From CAVVAE01 sp963746185 (GTDB lineage Bacteria > Actinomycetota > Actinomycetes > Propionibacteriales > Nocardioidaceae), in assembly GCA_963746185.1 (NCBI GenBank), contig CAVVAE010000001.1, positions 124,001 through 188,000 of the forward strand: a stretch of DNA of 64,000 nucleotides, in the 5' to 3' direction. The translations under genes and the position numbers were made by a program. Below are positions 23,107 to 31,426 of the stretch, piece after piece. Below the pieces are notes generated by a model that made no database searches, had not been told where the DNA came from, and saw only the letters and a list, made by a program, of their open reading frames with translations. Position 1 is the first letter of the stretch; each line of letters begins with the position of its first letter.

Positions 23107-24715
23107 GGGTTTCTCCATTGAGGGAAGGTGCGGCCGCTTCCGCGGGCAGCAGGACGGCGGACACAACGGTGCCACCACCGACACGATCGCCGATAGTGAG
23201 CACAGCATTGATCCGGGCCGCACGTTCGTTCATGATGTGCAGGCCATAATGGTCAGCCCGGGGACCGACGGCTCCACGGCCGTCGTCCTCGATGCGTAGT
23301 TCTGCAAACGGTGGTTCGACCCGACAGGTCACCCACAGGTTGTCTCCCTGCGAATGCTTACGGGCATTCGTTACTGCTTCTTGCGCGATGCGGAGTAGTT
23401 CGGTCTCCACATCGAGGCGTAGCCGTCGAGGACTCTCCTCGAGGGACATATGGACAGTCATGCCGGAGTTCTTACCGACCTCGCGCACGTAGTCGCCGAG
23501 GACGGCGCCCAGTCCGGCATTGCTCGAGACGCCGCTGCGCAGGTCGAAGATCGACAACCGCAGTTCGGTGACCACGCGGGTGAGTTCGTCGCGTAGATCG
23601 ATGAGACCTTCTTGGTGACGCTGGTTGCACTGGTAGCGAGCCAGGTCGTCCACGAGGTAGCCGAGCGAGGCGATCTCCTGGGCGATGCCGTCATGGATCT
23701 CACGAGCCAGCCGGTGTCGTTCCTCGACCGTGGCAAGGGTCTTCACGTCACCGAACAGGGCGGCGGACTCGAGCCGGAGGGCTTCGTCGTTCAGCGAAGT
23801 CTGAACCTCCTCAAGCACCTCGTCTGACACCGAAACGGGACCGTCGACCACGACGACGCCAACAGCGCGATGGCCGACGATGAGCGGGATGCAGACCCGG
23901 AAGCGGTGGCTGGCCCGGCCGTGGGGCTCTGGCTGCTGCATAGTGCGTTGCAGCCCCATCGCCATCCTGATCACCGGATCACCGGCAAGGGTGGCCGTGA
24001 AGGTGTCATCGCCGCGATGCGCGACGACCATGGGCTGGTCCGACTCGTGGCTCAGCAGGAGGGCCGCTCGGTTGCCACCGAGCGCGCTCACGGCCGTCGA
24101 GAGCACGTTCTCTGAGACGACTTCGATGTCGAGGCCACCTGGCAGGTCTCGGGTGATCGTGCGGAGCTGACCCAGAAGTCGGTGCGCCGAAGCGTACGGC
24201 GAGATTCGGGTATCACGCTGCACTAGGTGGAGCTGCTGGATCCAGGCGCCGAGCAATCCAAAGGCGAAGCCCGTGACGATCCAGGGCCCGGCACGGTCGA
24301 TGGGCTGGTTGAACGGCGTCGCCAGCTGGGCCTGCAACGTCAAAAGCGCGAGCACCTCGGCTCCCGTGACGGCGAAGGCACCGATCAGGCCACGTGCAAG
24401 GCCGGCCAGGAACGGCGGCGCGGCGACGTAGATGAAGTAGGAGTCAGCGGTGAAGTCGGTCATCGTCACCAAGGTGATGACGAAGACGGCCTCAGCCATG
24501 ATCGCCACCAGGTACGTCCGGTCGATCGGGCTCTCGACAACCGCCCACCAGGTCATCACCGCGGCCACCGCGATGAGCAGGAGCAGGATCGAGGCCGAGT
24601 CGCCTGCGTCACCGGTCACGCAAGCCAGCGTGAAGCCCGCCAATAGGCAGAAACCTCTCGCTCCTAGATCAACGCGGGCGCGGAGGATGCCCGCGCGGAA
24701 GCCGTTACTCGACAT
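23081..24715 (-). CDS. Sensor histidine kinase, NarX/DegS type (HisKA_3)
   Basis: 544-aa membrane sensor. About five N-terminal transmembrane helices (20-165) with little periplasmic sequence, a GAF-like domain (about 175-320), dimerisation/phospho-acceptor helix with H341 (RHRLAREIHDGIAQEIASLG), and a HATPase domain with N-box IAQEAVTNARKHS and G-box IEDDGRGAVGPRADHYGLHIMNERAA. Partner of the overlapping response regulator. The ATG at 24715 has no clear Shine-Dalgarno. The signal sensed is not evident; the helical sensor module suggests a membrane or intracellular cue. Confidence 0.92.
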   Translation of the reverse strand: MSSNGFRAGILRARVDLGARGFCLLAGFTLACVTGDAGDSASILLLLIAVAAVMTWWAVVESPIDRTYLVAIMAEAVFVITLVTMTDFTADSYFIYVAAPPFLAGLARGLIGAFAVTGAEVLALLTLQAQLATPFNQPIDRAGPWIVTGFAFGLLGAWIQQLHLVQRDTRISPYASAHRLLGQLRTITRDLPGGLDIEVVSENVLSTAVSALGGNRAALLLSHESDQPMVVAHRGDDTFTATLAGDPVIRMAMGLQRTMQQPEPHGRASHRFRVCIPLIVGHRAVGVVVVDGPVSVSDEVLEEVQTSLNDEALRLESAALFGDVKTLATVEERHRLAREIHDGIAQEIASLGYLVDDLARYQCNQRHQEGLIDLRDELTRVVTELRLSIFDLRSGVSSNAGLGAVLGDYVREVGKNSGMTVHMSLEESPRRLRLDVETELLRIAQEAVTNARKHSQGDNLWVTCRVEPPFAELRIEDDGRGAVGPRADHYGLHIMNERAARINAVLTIGDRVGGGTVVSAVLLPAEAAAPSLNGETHALHRFVG

Positions 24716-24833
24716 GGATAAGACACTGACAGAGAGTGAGGACTAGTACGGATGGTTTGCCGAGAAATAGGCTATCTGGGCTATGTTCTCTAGCCCATGT
24801 GGTGTCTTTTCGCTGCTTTCGCATCGCGGCAAC

Positions 24834-25790
24834 CTAGCCAAGGCCTCCGCCGCTGAATGCCGTAATCATCCCGATCATGCCAGGGCCGATGACGGCGATG
24901 AACAGGGTCGGAAGGATGCAGAACATCAGGGGGAACAAGATCTTGACGGGGATTTTTTGGGCCTTCTCTTCGGCGCGCTGGCGACGTTTGACGCGCATCT
25001 CGTGCGACTGGATGCGCAAGACCTGACCGATCGGGATCCCGAAGGCGTCGGCCTGGACCATAGCGGTGACGAAGGACTTCAGCTCGCTGATGTGGGTGCG
25101 CTCCCCGAGTGCTCGCATGGCGTTGGTACGACCCATGCCGATGTTCATCTCCTGAAGCACGCGGGCGAACTCTGCCGCCAAGGGCCCCTCGGTGCTCTTG
25201 GCCACTCGTGACAGCGAGGCGTCAAAGGCGAGTCCAGCCTCTACGGAGATGGTCAGGAGGTCCAGAGCGTCGGGCAGGTCTTTCTGCATCTGGTTCGAAC
25301 GCTCCGTGCCCTTCTTGTGGATGATGAAGTTTGGGATCAGATAGCCGATCAGGCTGAGGCCCACGCACACCAGGAGGGTCATCTTGAGCGATGTGCCCAT
25401 CACCATGGTGATGGCGATGCTGAGCAGCAACATCGAAGCGAAGCCGACAGCCTTGAGGCCAGTGATGCGGTCCACTGTCCACCCGACAGGGTTGCCGGCG
25501 ACGTCGAGTTTGTGCTGGATACGCTGTGCGCCGTCCGCCGGTGACAACCGTCGTCCCATGGAGGCGAAGCGAGCAAGCATCGGCTCGAGCACGCGCTCGT
25601 TGAACGGCTTGTCGAACTCGCCGTGCATCTCGCTCGGAGCCGCTGACAGCGCTTCGAGGGCCGCGAGCGATCGCCCGACCGCGCGCTTCTCTTGTGTGGT
25701 CACGCCGATCACCGTCAAGGCGATGCCGATGGCGAGGAAAACGCCACCGACGCCGAGGATGAGCAGAATCGTGGGGGAGAGAGCGAACAT
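24834..25790 (-). CDS. tadC: Tad pilus inner-membrane platform protein TadC (T2SSF domain)
   Basis: 318-aa type II secretion F-domain protein, one half of the TadB/TadC platform on which the TadA ATPase works. N-terminal helix LSPTILLILGVGGVFLAIGIALTVIG, central helices about 120-170, cytoplasmic F domain (DLPDALDLLTISVEAGLAFDASLSRVA...LQEMNIGMGRTNAMRALGERT) and a C-terminal helix VKILFPLMFCILPTLFIAVIGP. ATG 25790 follows GGAGG that overlaps the end of the upstream gene; the frame extends further upstream into that gene but without homology. Confidence 0.92.
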   Translation of the reverse strand: MFALSPTILLILGVGGVFLAIGIALTVIGVTTQEKRAVGRSLAALEALSAAPSEMHGEFDKPFNERVLEPMLARFASMGRRLSPADGAQRIQHKLDVAGNPVGWTVDRITGLKAVGFASMLLLSIAITMVMGTSLKMTLLVCVGLSLIGYLIPNFIIHKKGTERSNQMQKDLPDALDLLTISVEAGLAFDASLSRVAKSTEGPLAAEFARVLQEMNIGMGRTNAMRALGERTHISELKSFVTAMVQADAFGIPIGQVLRIQSHEMRVKRRQRAEEKAQKIPVKILFPLMFCILPTLFIAVIGPGMIGMITAFSGGGLG

Positions 25791-25792
25791 GA

Positions 25793-27730
25793 CTAGACCT
25801 CCACCTTGATGGCTTTCTTGAGCCAGAAGACACCGACGGTCATGGACACACAAGCGGCGCCGATCATTTCCCAGCCGAGCGTGGTGTGTGTCATCGGATA
25901 CAGGTATGTCGGCCTCGCCAGCGCGAGATAGGCGACGAAGAAGGGAGGGAGTCCGCCAAGGATGAAGGCGCTGAGTCGGCCCTCAGCGCTGAGCACACTC
26001 ACCTGACGGCGAAGGTACTCGCGCTCCCGGATCGTCGCGGCCACGTTGAGAAGCAGCTCGGCGAGGTTGCCGCCGACCTCTCGTTGGATGCGGACGGCCA
26101 TCACGACCCACTTGAAGTCGATGCTGCCCATCCGCTCCGCGACGGTGTCGAGGGAGTCCTCGATCTCGACGCCAAGCCGCTGATCAATGATCGCCCGCCG
26201 GAACTCGCTCGCTACTGGCTCGCCACCTTCCTTGACGACCGTGTCGATCGCCTGGGGGAGGGACAGGCCGGCCTGCAAGGCACCGGCGATGATCTGAAGC
26301 GTCTGAGCAAGCCCGCTGTTGAAGGCCTTGATGCGGCGCTTCTCCTTGTAGGAGAGATACATGTAGGGCAGGACGAGCCCGCCCACCAGGAAGATCAGCG
26401 TGACGATGACGCCGCCGCCGGAAAAGAGCGCTCCAACGACGCCGGCTGCGATGGCGATGCCGACGTGAAGCAGCAGCCATTCTGCCGCTTTGAGCTGGAG
26501 ACCGGCCCGGTCAAGCTTGTGCGACAGGGATTCCTCGAAGTCTCGCTTCTCCATCAGCTTGTCTGCCAGCGCGACAGCCGAGTCCTTGAGCTGCTGTGCA
26601 CCTTGCTCCGGCTTCTCGCGCTTTTGGGAGCGTCGCATGCCGTGGACGGTGTAGAGGGAAAGCTGCTGCTGCATCGGGGTCATGTCCGCCGGCATCACTC
26701 GCATCATGCCGAAGCCGAGGACAGACGCCATTCCCACGAAGAGCATCACCACTCCGCCGATCAGGAGTGGCTTGCTGATGGCGGGAGCCTTGTCTTCGGA
26801 GGGCACGTACGCGGGGGGCGTTGACGCACCGTCGTTGGCGCCCTTGAGCGTCACGAACGCGGAGTCGGAGACCGTCTGTCCATCAGCCTGGACCGAGATC
26901 GCCAGCGTTGCACTCGTCGTTTCACCGCCAGGAGGCTCAAACGAGATGATGAGCTGCTTGGCGAGGTCACTGGCCTCTTCGGTGAACTGGGCCTTCAGCT
27001 TGTCGAGGTCAGAGGTGACGGTGACGACGCCGGCAGTAGTCTCGGCGATCCGGTCCAAGGGCGAACCAGCCGGGACCTCTTGCCCAAGGGAGAAGACATC
27101 GACGCGCACGCCGGACTTCTTTGCTTCGCTGAGAACGGGGGGCAGTGGAGCGGATGTGCTGTCCTTGCCGTCGGACAGCAACAGCACGCTGCGCTGTCCC
27201 TCAGTGCCAGTGAGCTTGAGAGCCTTGACCACACCGCCATAGAGGTGAGTCTGAGTCGTCAGTTTCAGCGCGTTGATCTGGTCGATCAGGGTCGAGCGGT
27301 CCTGCGTCGGGGTCTGGACGGTCTGGACGTCTGAGGCGAAGGTGACCAGCCCGACGTATACGTCGCTGGGTGCAGCCTCGACGTACGCGATGGCTGCGTT
27401 CTTGGCGGCCTCGAACTTCGGGCCGCTCATGCTTTCGCTGACATCCATGGCCAGCACGGAGGTACGCCGCAGAGATTCCGACGACTCATCGACAGGCTGT
27501 GCCTCAGCGTCGACCTGTTTCCCGCCGATGGTCACCGCGACGGTCGCCGGATCGGGTGAGACCCCAGCGGCGAGTCCCGGTACGGAGAAGAGCACCTGGA
27601 CGGTGCCCTTGGTGTTTTGGATGTGGTCAATCCGGCCACCGTCGTCAGCAGCCGACGCGGCCAGCGGGAACGCCAGCATCAGCGGGACCACTCCGAAGGC
27701 CCCGAGGATGCGTTTGGTGCCTGCGTTCAT
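25793..27730 (-). CDS. Fusion of an exported VWA domain with a TadB-type T2SSF platform protein
   Basis: 645-aa protein. Signal peptide 1-28; extracytoplasmic von Willebrand A domain about 88-260 with a MIDAS metal site D96-x-S98-x-S100 (VLAMDVSESMSG); a beta-rich stretch to about 300; a transmembrane helix about 328-350 (PLLIGGVVMLFVGMASVLGFG); then the TadB F domain (about 385-645: SGLAQTLQIIAGALQAGLSLPQAI...AVRIQREVGGNLAELLLNVA) with its helices. Ordinary TadB is about 300 aa and has no VWA part. Stop overlaps the tadC Shine-Dalgarno region and its start overlaps cpaF by 4 bp, so the frame is under operon constraint and the fusion is real. Confidence 0.92.
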   Translation of the reverse strand: MNAGTKRILGAFGVVPLMLAFPLAASAADDGGRIDHIQNTKGTVQVLFSVPGLAAGVSPDPATVAVTIGGKQVDAEAQPVDESSESLRRTSVLAMDVSESMSGPKFEAAKNAAIAYVEAAPSDVYVGLVTFASDVQTVQTPTQDRSTLIDQINALKLTTQTHLYGGVVKALKLTGTEGQRSVLLLSDGKDSTSAPLPPVLSEAKKSGVRVDVFSLGQEVPAGSPLDRIAETTAGVVTVTSDLDKLKAQFTEEASDLAKQLIISFEPPGGETTSATLAISVQADGQTVSDSAFVTLKGANDGASTPPAYVPSEDKAPAISKPLLIGGVVMLFVGMASVLGFGMMRVMPADMTPMQQQLSLYTVHGMRRSQKREKPEQGAQQLKDSAVALADKLMEKRDFEESLSHKLDRAGLQLKAAEWLLLHVGIAIAAGVVGALFSGGGVIVTLIFLVGGLVLPYMYLSYKEKRRIKAFNSGLAQTLQIIAGALQAGLSLPQAIDTVVKEGGEPVASEFRRAIIDQRLGVEIEDSLDTVAERMGSIDFKWVVMAVRIQREVGGNLAELLLNVAATIREREYLRRQVSVLSAEGRLSAFILGGLPPFFVAYLALARPTYLYPMTHTTLGWEMIGAACVSMTVGVFWLKKAIKVEV

Positions 27731-29115
27731 CGAACCGGCCCGTCCAGCATGAACATCCGGTTGTCGGGAGTAACGCCATGGTGGGAGAGCTTCTCGACGA
27801 ACTTCGGTCGCAGCCCCTTCGAACGGAGTGTTCCGCGGGCCCGACCATCGTCGTCGTAGCCAGCGCCGTAGTCGAAGACGAACAGGTCCTGGAGGGTGAT
27901 GATGTCGCCTTCCATACCGACGACCTCAGTGACGTAAGTGATGCGGCGAGTGCCGTCCTTGAGACGGGTCTGCTGGACGATGAGGTCGACCGCGCTGGCC
28001 ACCTGTTCGCGGATGGCGCGCACAGGCAGATCCATACCGGCCATCAGCACCATGGTCTCGAGGCGCGCGAGCGCGTCACGAGGCGTGTTGGCGTGCAAAG
28101 TCGAGATCGAGCCGTCGTGGCCAGTGTTCATAGCCTGGAGCATGTCGAGCGCTGCACCGTCACGGATCTCACCGACGACGATACGGTCGGGACGCATACG
28201 CAGCGAGTTACGCACGAGGTCGCGGATCTTGACCTCGCCCTTGCCCTCGATGTTCGGGGGACGGGACTCGAGGCGGAGGACATGATCCTGGTGAAGCCGG
28301 AGCTCGGCCGCGTCTTCGATCGTGACGATGCGCTCGTCGGTGGGGATGAAGGAAGACAGCACATTGAGCGTTGTCGTCTTGCCGGCGCCGGTACCACCTG
28401 ACACCAAGATGTTGAGGCGACCGCGCACGCAGTCGTTCAGCATGTCGGCGACAGCTTGTGAGAGCGTGCCGAAGACGACCAGGTCGTCGACGGTGTAAGG
28501 GTCGGCGGAGAACTTACGGATCGTGAGGAGTGAGCCGTCGAGAGCCAGCGGGGGTACGACGGCATTGACACGGCTGCCGTCGGCGAGTCGTGCGTCGACC
28601 ATCGGGCTCGACTCGTCGATACGGCGTCCGACCTTCGCGACGATCTTCTCGATCGTGCGACGCAGGTGCGCCTCATCGTTGAATCGCCCGTCGACCCGCT
28701 GGATCTTGCCGCTCTTCTCAATCCAGATGTCGAACGGTCCGTTGACCATGACTTCGGTGCAGTCGGAGTCGCGAAGGAACGGCTCGATCGGACCGTAGCC
28801 GAGGATGTCGTCTGCGATCTCCTGGGCGATCCGCACGCGGTCCGCCATGGTGAGAGGCGTGTCCTCACCTGCGATGACCTCTTGCAGGGTGGCGCGCACT
28901 TGCTGCTCGAGCTCAGACTGCGTCTTGTTGGCGTCGTACAGCTTCGGACCGATGCTGGTGACCAACCGCTGGTGGACGGTGCGCTTGACCTCTGCGAAGG
29001 GGTCCTCTTTGGAGTGGGTCCGCTTCCGCTGGCCGTCGTCGCTGGGCGTGGTGGCCTGCGTCGTCGTGCTTCCGCGGTCGAGCTGGGCTTGGGCGAGGCG
29101 ATCCGCGAGGCTCAC
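27727..29115 (-). CDS. tadA: CpaF/TadA-family secretion ATPase
   Basis: 462-aa cytoplasmic motor of the tad pilus. The N-terminal domain (about 90-200) contains EVMVNGPFDIWIEKSGKI and RIDESSPMVDARLADGSRVNAVVPP; Walker A is SGGTGAGKTTT (K246), followed by TIEDAAELRLHQDHVLRLESRP (Asp box), Walker B-like VVGEIRDGAALDMLQAMNTGHDGS (with His box GHDGSISTLHAN). All catalytic signatures are intact. Overlaps by 4 bp with both the VWA-TadB gene downstream and cpaE upstream. Confidence 0.96.
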   Translation of the reverse strand: MSLADRLAQAQLDRGSTTTQATTPSDDGQRKRTHSKEDPFAEVKRTVHQRLVTSIGPKLYDANKTQSELEQQVRATLQEVIAGEDTPLTMADRVRIAQEIADDILGYGPIEPFLRDSDCTEVMVNGPFDIWIEKSGKIQRVDGRFNDEAHLRRTIEKIVAKVGRRIDESSPMVDARLADGSRVNAVVPPLALDGSLLTIRKFSADPYTVDDLVVFGTLSQAVADMLNDCVRGRLNILVSGGTGAGKTTTLNVLSSFIPTDERIVTIEDAAELRLHQDHVLRLESRPPNIEGKGEVKIRDLVRNSLRMRPDRIVVGEIRDGAALDMLQAMNTGHDGSISTLHANTPRDALARLETMVLMAGMDLPVRAIREQVASAVDLIVQQTRLKDGTRRITYVTEVVGMEGDIITLQDLFVFDYGAGYDDDGRARGTLRSKGLRPKFVEKLSHHGVTPDNRMFMLDGPVR

Positions 29116-30326
29116 TTGGCTGCCCTCCGGCGAAGCAGGCCACCGCTGCGCTTGGACTGTGCGGGGACGTCGGCAACGTTCCCGGCGGCCTCAGGTTCTA
29201 CGGCCGCCCGAGTCGGGGCGACGCACTCGCGTGCGAGCTTCTTGATGCTCTGTGACACGGCGTGCCGGGGGCTCTCGAGGACGATCGGGCGACCCTGGTT
29301 GATGGACGCGGGGACGTCGTTGCTCTGCGGGATCGCGGCGCTGATCTTGAGGTCGAGAGTCTGCTCGACCTCGGCCGGCGTGAGGCCCACCTTCATGTCG
29401 GCCCGGTTGAGCACGAAGCGCCAGTTCTCCCTGGGGTGGTTCAGCAGGGTCAGCGTTTCGGCGGTGATCTTCAGGCTCTTGAGCGCCGGCACGTCGAGCG
29501 TGCCGATCAGGAGCAGCAGGTCGGAGTCGTCGAACGCCTGAAGGACGACATCGTCGAAAGCGGGCGGCGTATCGACGACGACGAAGTCGTAGGTGTCCTT
29601 GAGAATGCCCAGCACCTTGCCCACCAGTTCGCCGTTGATCCGGTCCTTCGCTTCAGGCTGAACCGGTGCAGCAAGGACTTTCAGCCCGGGGGAGTGCTCG
29701 GTGAGGAGGGACTCCACAGCTGCTGGGTCGAGCTTGCGGTCGATGCCGACTGCGTCAGCGATCGTGTGAACAGGGAAGAGCTGCAAGACGATGGACACGT
29801 CACCGAATGCAAGGTCGAGGTCGACGATGCAGACGTTGCGCTTGCCACCTTCGGCGATGGCAGCGGCCAGGTTGGTCGACAGTGTGGTTTTGCCGACGCC
29901 GCCCTTGGCAGAGAAGACCGTGATGAGCTTGCCCCGCGGTCCTGACGGCTCGTCGGCTTGCTCCACGGAGGTGAGGGCAGTGTGCAGGGTGTAGACGCGA
30001 GATACAGCTTCGTTCAATCCCGTGAGGTCTCGTTCGTCGACAACCTCGCGCATGCCGGCGCGGAGTGCTTCCGCGAGCACGGCTGTGTCGACGCGTCGAC
30101 GGACGAGGATGACGCCGAGCGCCGGCTTGGCGACTCGTAGCGTGTCGGCAAGTGCCACGCCGGCGGCGAGGTCGACCGACGGGCCGAGGATGACGGCGTA
30201 CTCGCCTGGGTGGACGTCGAGGTGCCTACGCACCTGCTCGAGGCCGGTCACGATGGCAGTGCCTTGGCCGACTGCCGACTGCAAGGCCTCTGCAGTACCG
30301 GGGTCGATCTCAACGATGACGGTCAT
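29112..30326 (-). CDS. cpaE: CpaE/TadZ-like MinD-superfamily ATPase
   Basis: 404-aa protein: atypical receiver-like N-terminal domain (about 1-120; EYAVILGPSVDLAAGVALAD, no clear phospho-acceptor Asp) followed by a MinD/ParA-type ATPase with deviant Walker A K141-G-G-V-G-K-T (SAKGGVGKTTLSTNLA), IVDLDLAFGDVSIVLQL, and DFVVVDTPPAFDDVVL. In tad systems this protein places the pilus machine in the cell. C-terminal 40 residues are basic and variable. Overlaps cpaF by 4 bp; cpaB ends 8 bp upstream. Confidence 0.92.
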   Translation of the reverse strand: MTVIVEIDPGTAEALQSAVGQGTAIVTGLEQVRRHLDVHPGEYAVILGPSVDLAAGVALADTLRVAKPALGVILVRRRVDTAVLAEALRAGMREVVDERDLTGLNEAVSRVYTLHTALTSVEQADEPSGPRGKLITVFSAKGGVGKTTLSTNLAAAIAEGGKRNVCIVDLDLAFGDVSIVLQLFPVHTIADAVGIDRKLDPAAVESLLTEHSPGLKVLAAPVQPEAKDRINGELVGKVLGILKDTYDFVVVDTPPAFDDVVLQAFDDSDLLLLIGTLDVPALKSLKITAETLTLLNHPRENWRFVLNRADMKVGLTPAEVEQTLDLKISAAIPQSNDVPASINQGRPIVLESPRHAVSQSIKKLARECVAPTRAAVEPEAAGNVADVPAQSKRSGGLLRRRAAK

Positions 30327-30334
30327 TGCAGCCC

Positions 30335-31099
30335 CTAGTTGAAGAGATTGGCGCCTGAGACGCCGGGTCCGGTTTGCACTTTGGACTTGTCATTGAGCAG
30401 ACCTAGAACCAGCTTGCTGTGTCCTCCTGCGTAGATGACTCGCTCTGCCTGATCTTGACTGACGGAGATGGTGAGGATGGTTCGGGCAATCTGCTCGACG
30501 GTCTCGGCGCCGGTGGGATCGGTCGTTGTCGTGTTGAGCACCGTGGTGGTACCGACACCGATCACCTCTACCGTGGGGAGCAGCACGCGAACGTTCCCGG
30601 AGTCAGCGGCGGGGGCACCGGCGTCACCTGACACTGCCGCTTCATCGCTGACTCCGGTGGTGAAGATGACCACGTCGGAACCCGGCGTGACGAAGCCGGC
30701 GACGCGGGCGGGGTCGTCGAGTTGGATGGAGATGGCGATGTTGCCATCGGGGATGCTGAGCGACTGTTGCGATCCAGAGGTGCCGAAGCGACCGGGGAGG
30801 ATCTGCTCACCCTTGAAGATCGTCGTCAAGGCGATCTCGCCGGTCAGCGCATCCGTGGTCGTCAGCGCACCTGGCAAGACGTTGGCGCGCGGCACCTCGA
30901 CAAGATTGAGCTTGCCCGCCGACTGTGCGGCCTCGATGGTTTCGCCGGCTTCGATCTGGTCAGTGGCGGCTAGTACCTGAACGGGTGTCTGGTCGGCGAC
31001 GGCTCGATCGTTGATGCCCTGCACGTACAGGAAGACCATGGCGGCTCCGAGGGCGGCAATCACGACTGCAACGATGAGCAGAACACTTCTGCGTCCCAT
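30335..31099 (-). CDS. cpaB: Flp pilus assembly protein CpaB/RcpC
   Basis: 254-aa protein: N-terminal membrane anchor (about 4-26: SVLLIVAVVIAALGAAMVFLYVQG), then a SAF/CpaB domain (PVQVLAATDQIEAGETIEA...LTGEIALTTIFKGEQIL) and the RcpC-type region with IAISIQLDDPARVAGFVTPGSDVVIF. ATG 31099 is chosen over the longer frame to 31285 because AAGGA lies 7-11 nt upstream and homology starts here. In Gram-positive bacteria without a secretin, CpaB is still kept as a pilus-assembly component. First gene of the cpaB-cpaE-cpaF-VWA/tadB-tadC unit. Confidence 0.9.
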   Translation of the reverse strand: MGRRSVLLIVAVVIAALGAAMVFLYVQGINDRAVADQTPVQVLAATDQIEAGETIEAAQSAGKLNLVEVPRANVLPGALTTTDALTGEIALTTIFKGEQILPGRFGTSGSQQSLSIPDGNIAISIQLDDPARVAGFVTPGSDVVIFTTGVSDEAAVSGDAGAPAADSGNVRVLLPTVEVIGVGTTTVLNTTTTDPTGAETVEQIARTILTISVSQDQAERVIYAGGHSKLVLGLLNDKSKVQTGPGVSGANLFN

Positions 31100-31426
31100 G
31101 GGTGCGTCCTTACTGGTCTGTTCGTCTGGAAAGAAAGCCGCGGTTTGCCGACTCGCTGTGGTGCGAGCACCCTGGCTTGGTGGCTGTGGAGCGACCCCGG
31201 ATCCTGGGGGATCTGGGTGTGAACCGCGCGGGTGTTCACCTCGAAAAGTTAATGCCCGTGGGTGTGGCGCGGCAGCCGAAACCATGAATCAGCCGACAAA
31301 ATGAGACGTCCGTAGGGACCGGCATGGGCCGAACGGTTGATGGGTATAACGGATAAACCGGACGAAAAACTCACTCAACGCATCTATGACGTCACAGAGT
31401 GCTAGCCCTGTGGACAACGATGCAGA
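31100..31426. other. Gene-free region between cpaB and the acyl-CoA ligase gene
   Basis: 327 bp. The part near cpaB holds its Shine-Dalgarno. The part from 31290 to 31400 is lower in GC than its surroundings, includes an AT-rich segment around TATAAC (31345-31350), the motif AACGGTTGAT (31332-31341) that is shared with the pilin upstream region, and a TGACGTCA palindrome (31388-31395). The cpaB operon promoter should lie here. I saw no small gene or tRNA. Confidence 0.5.
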
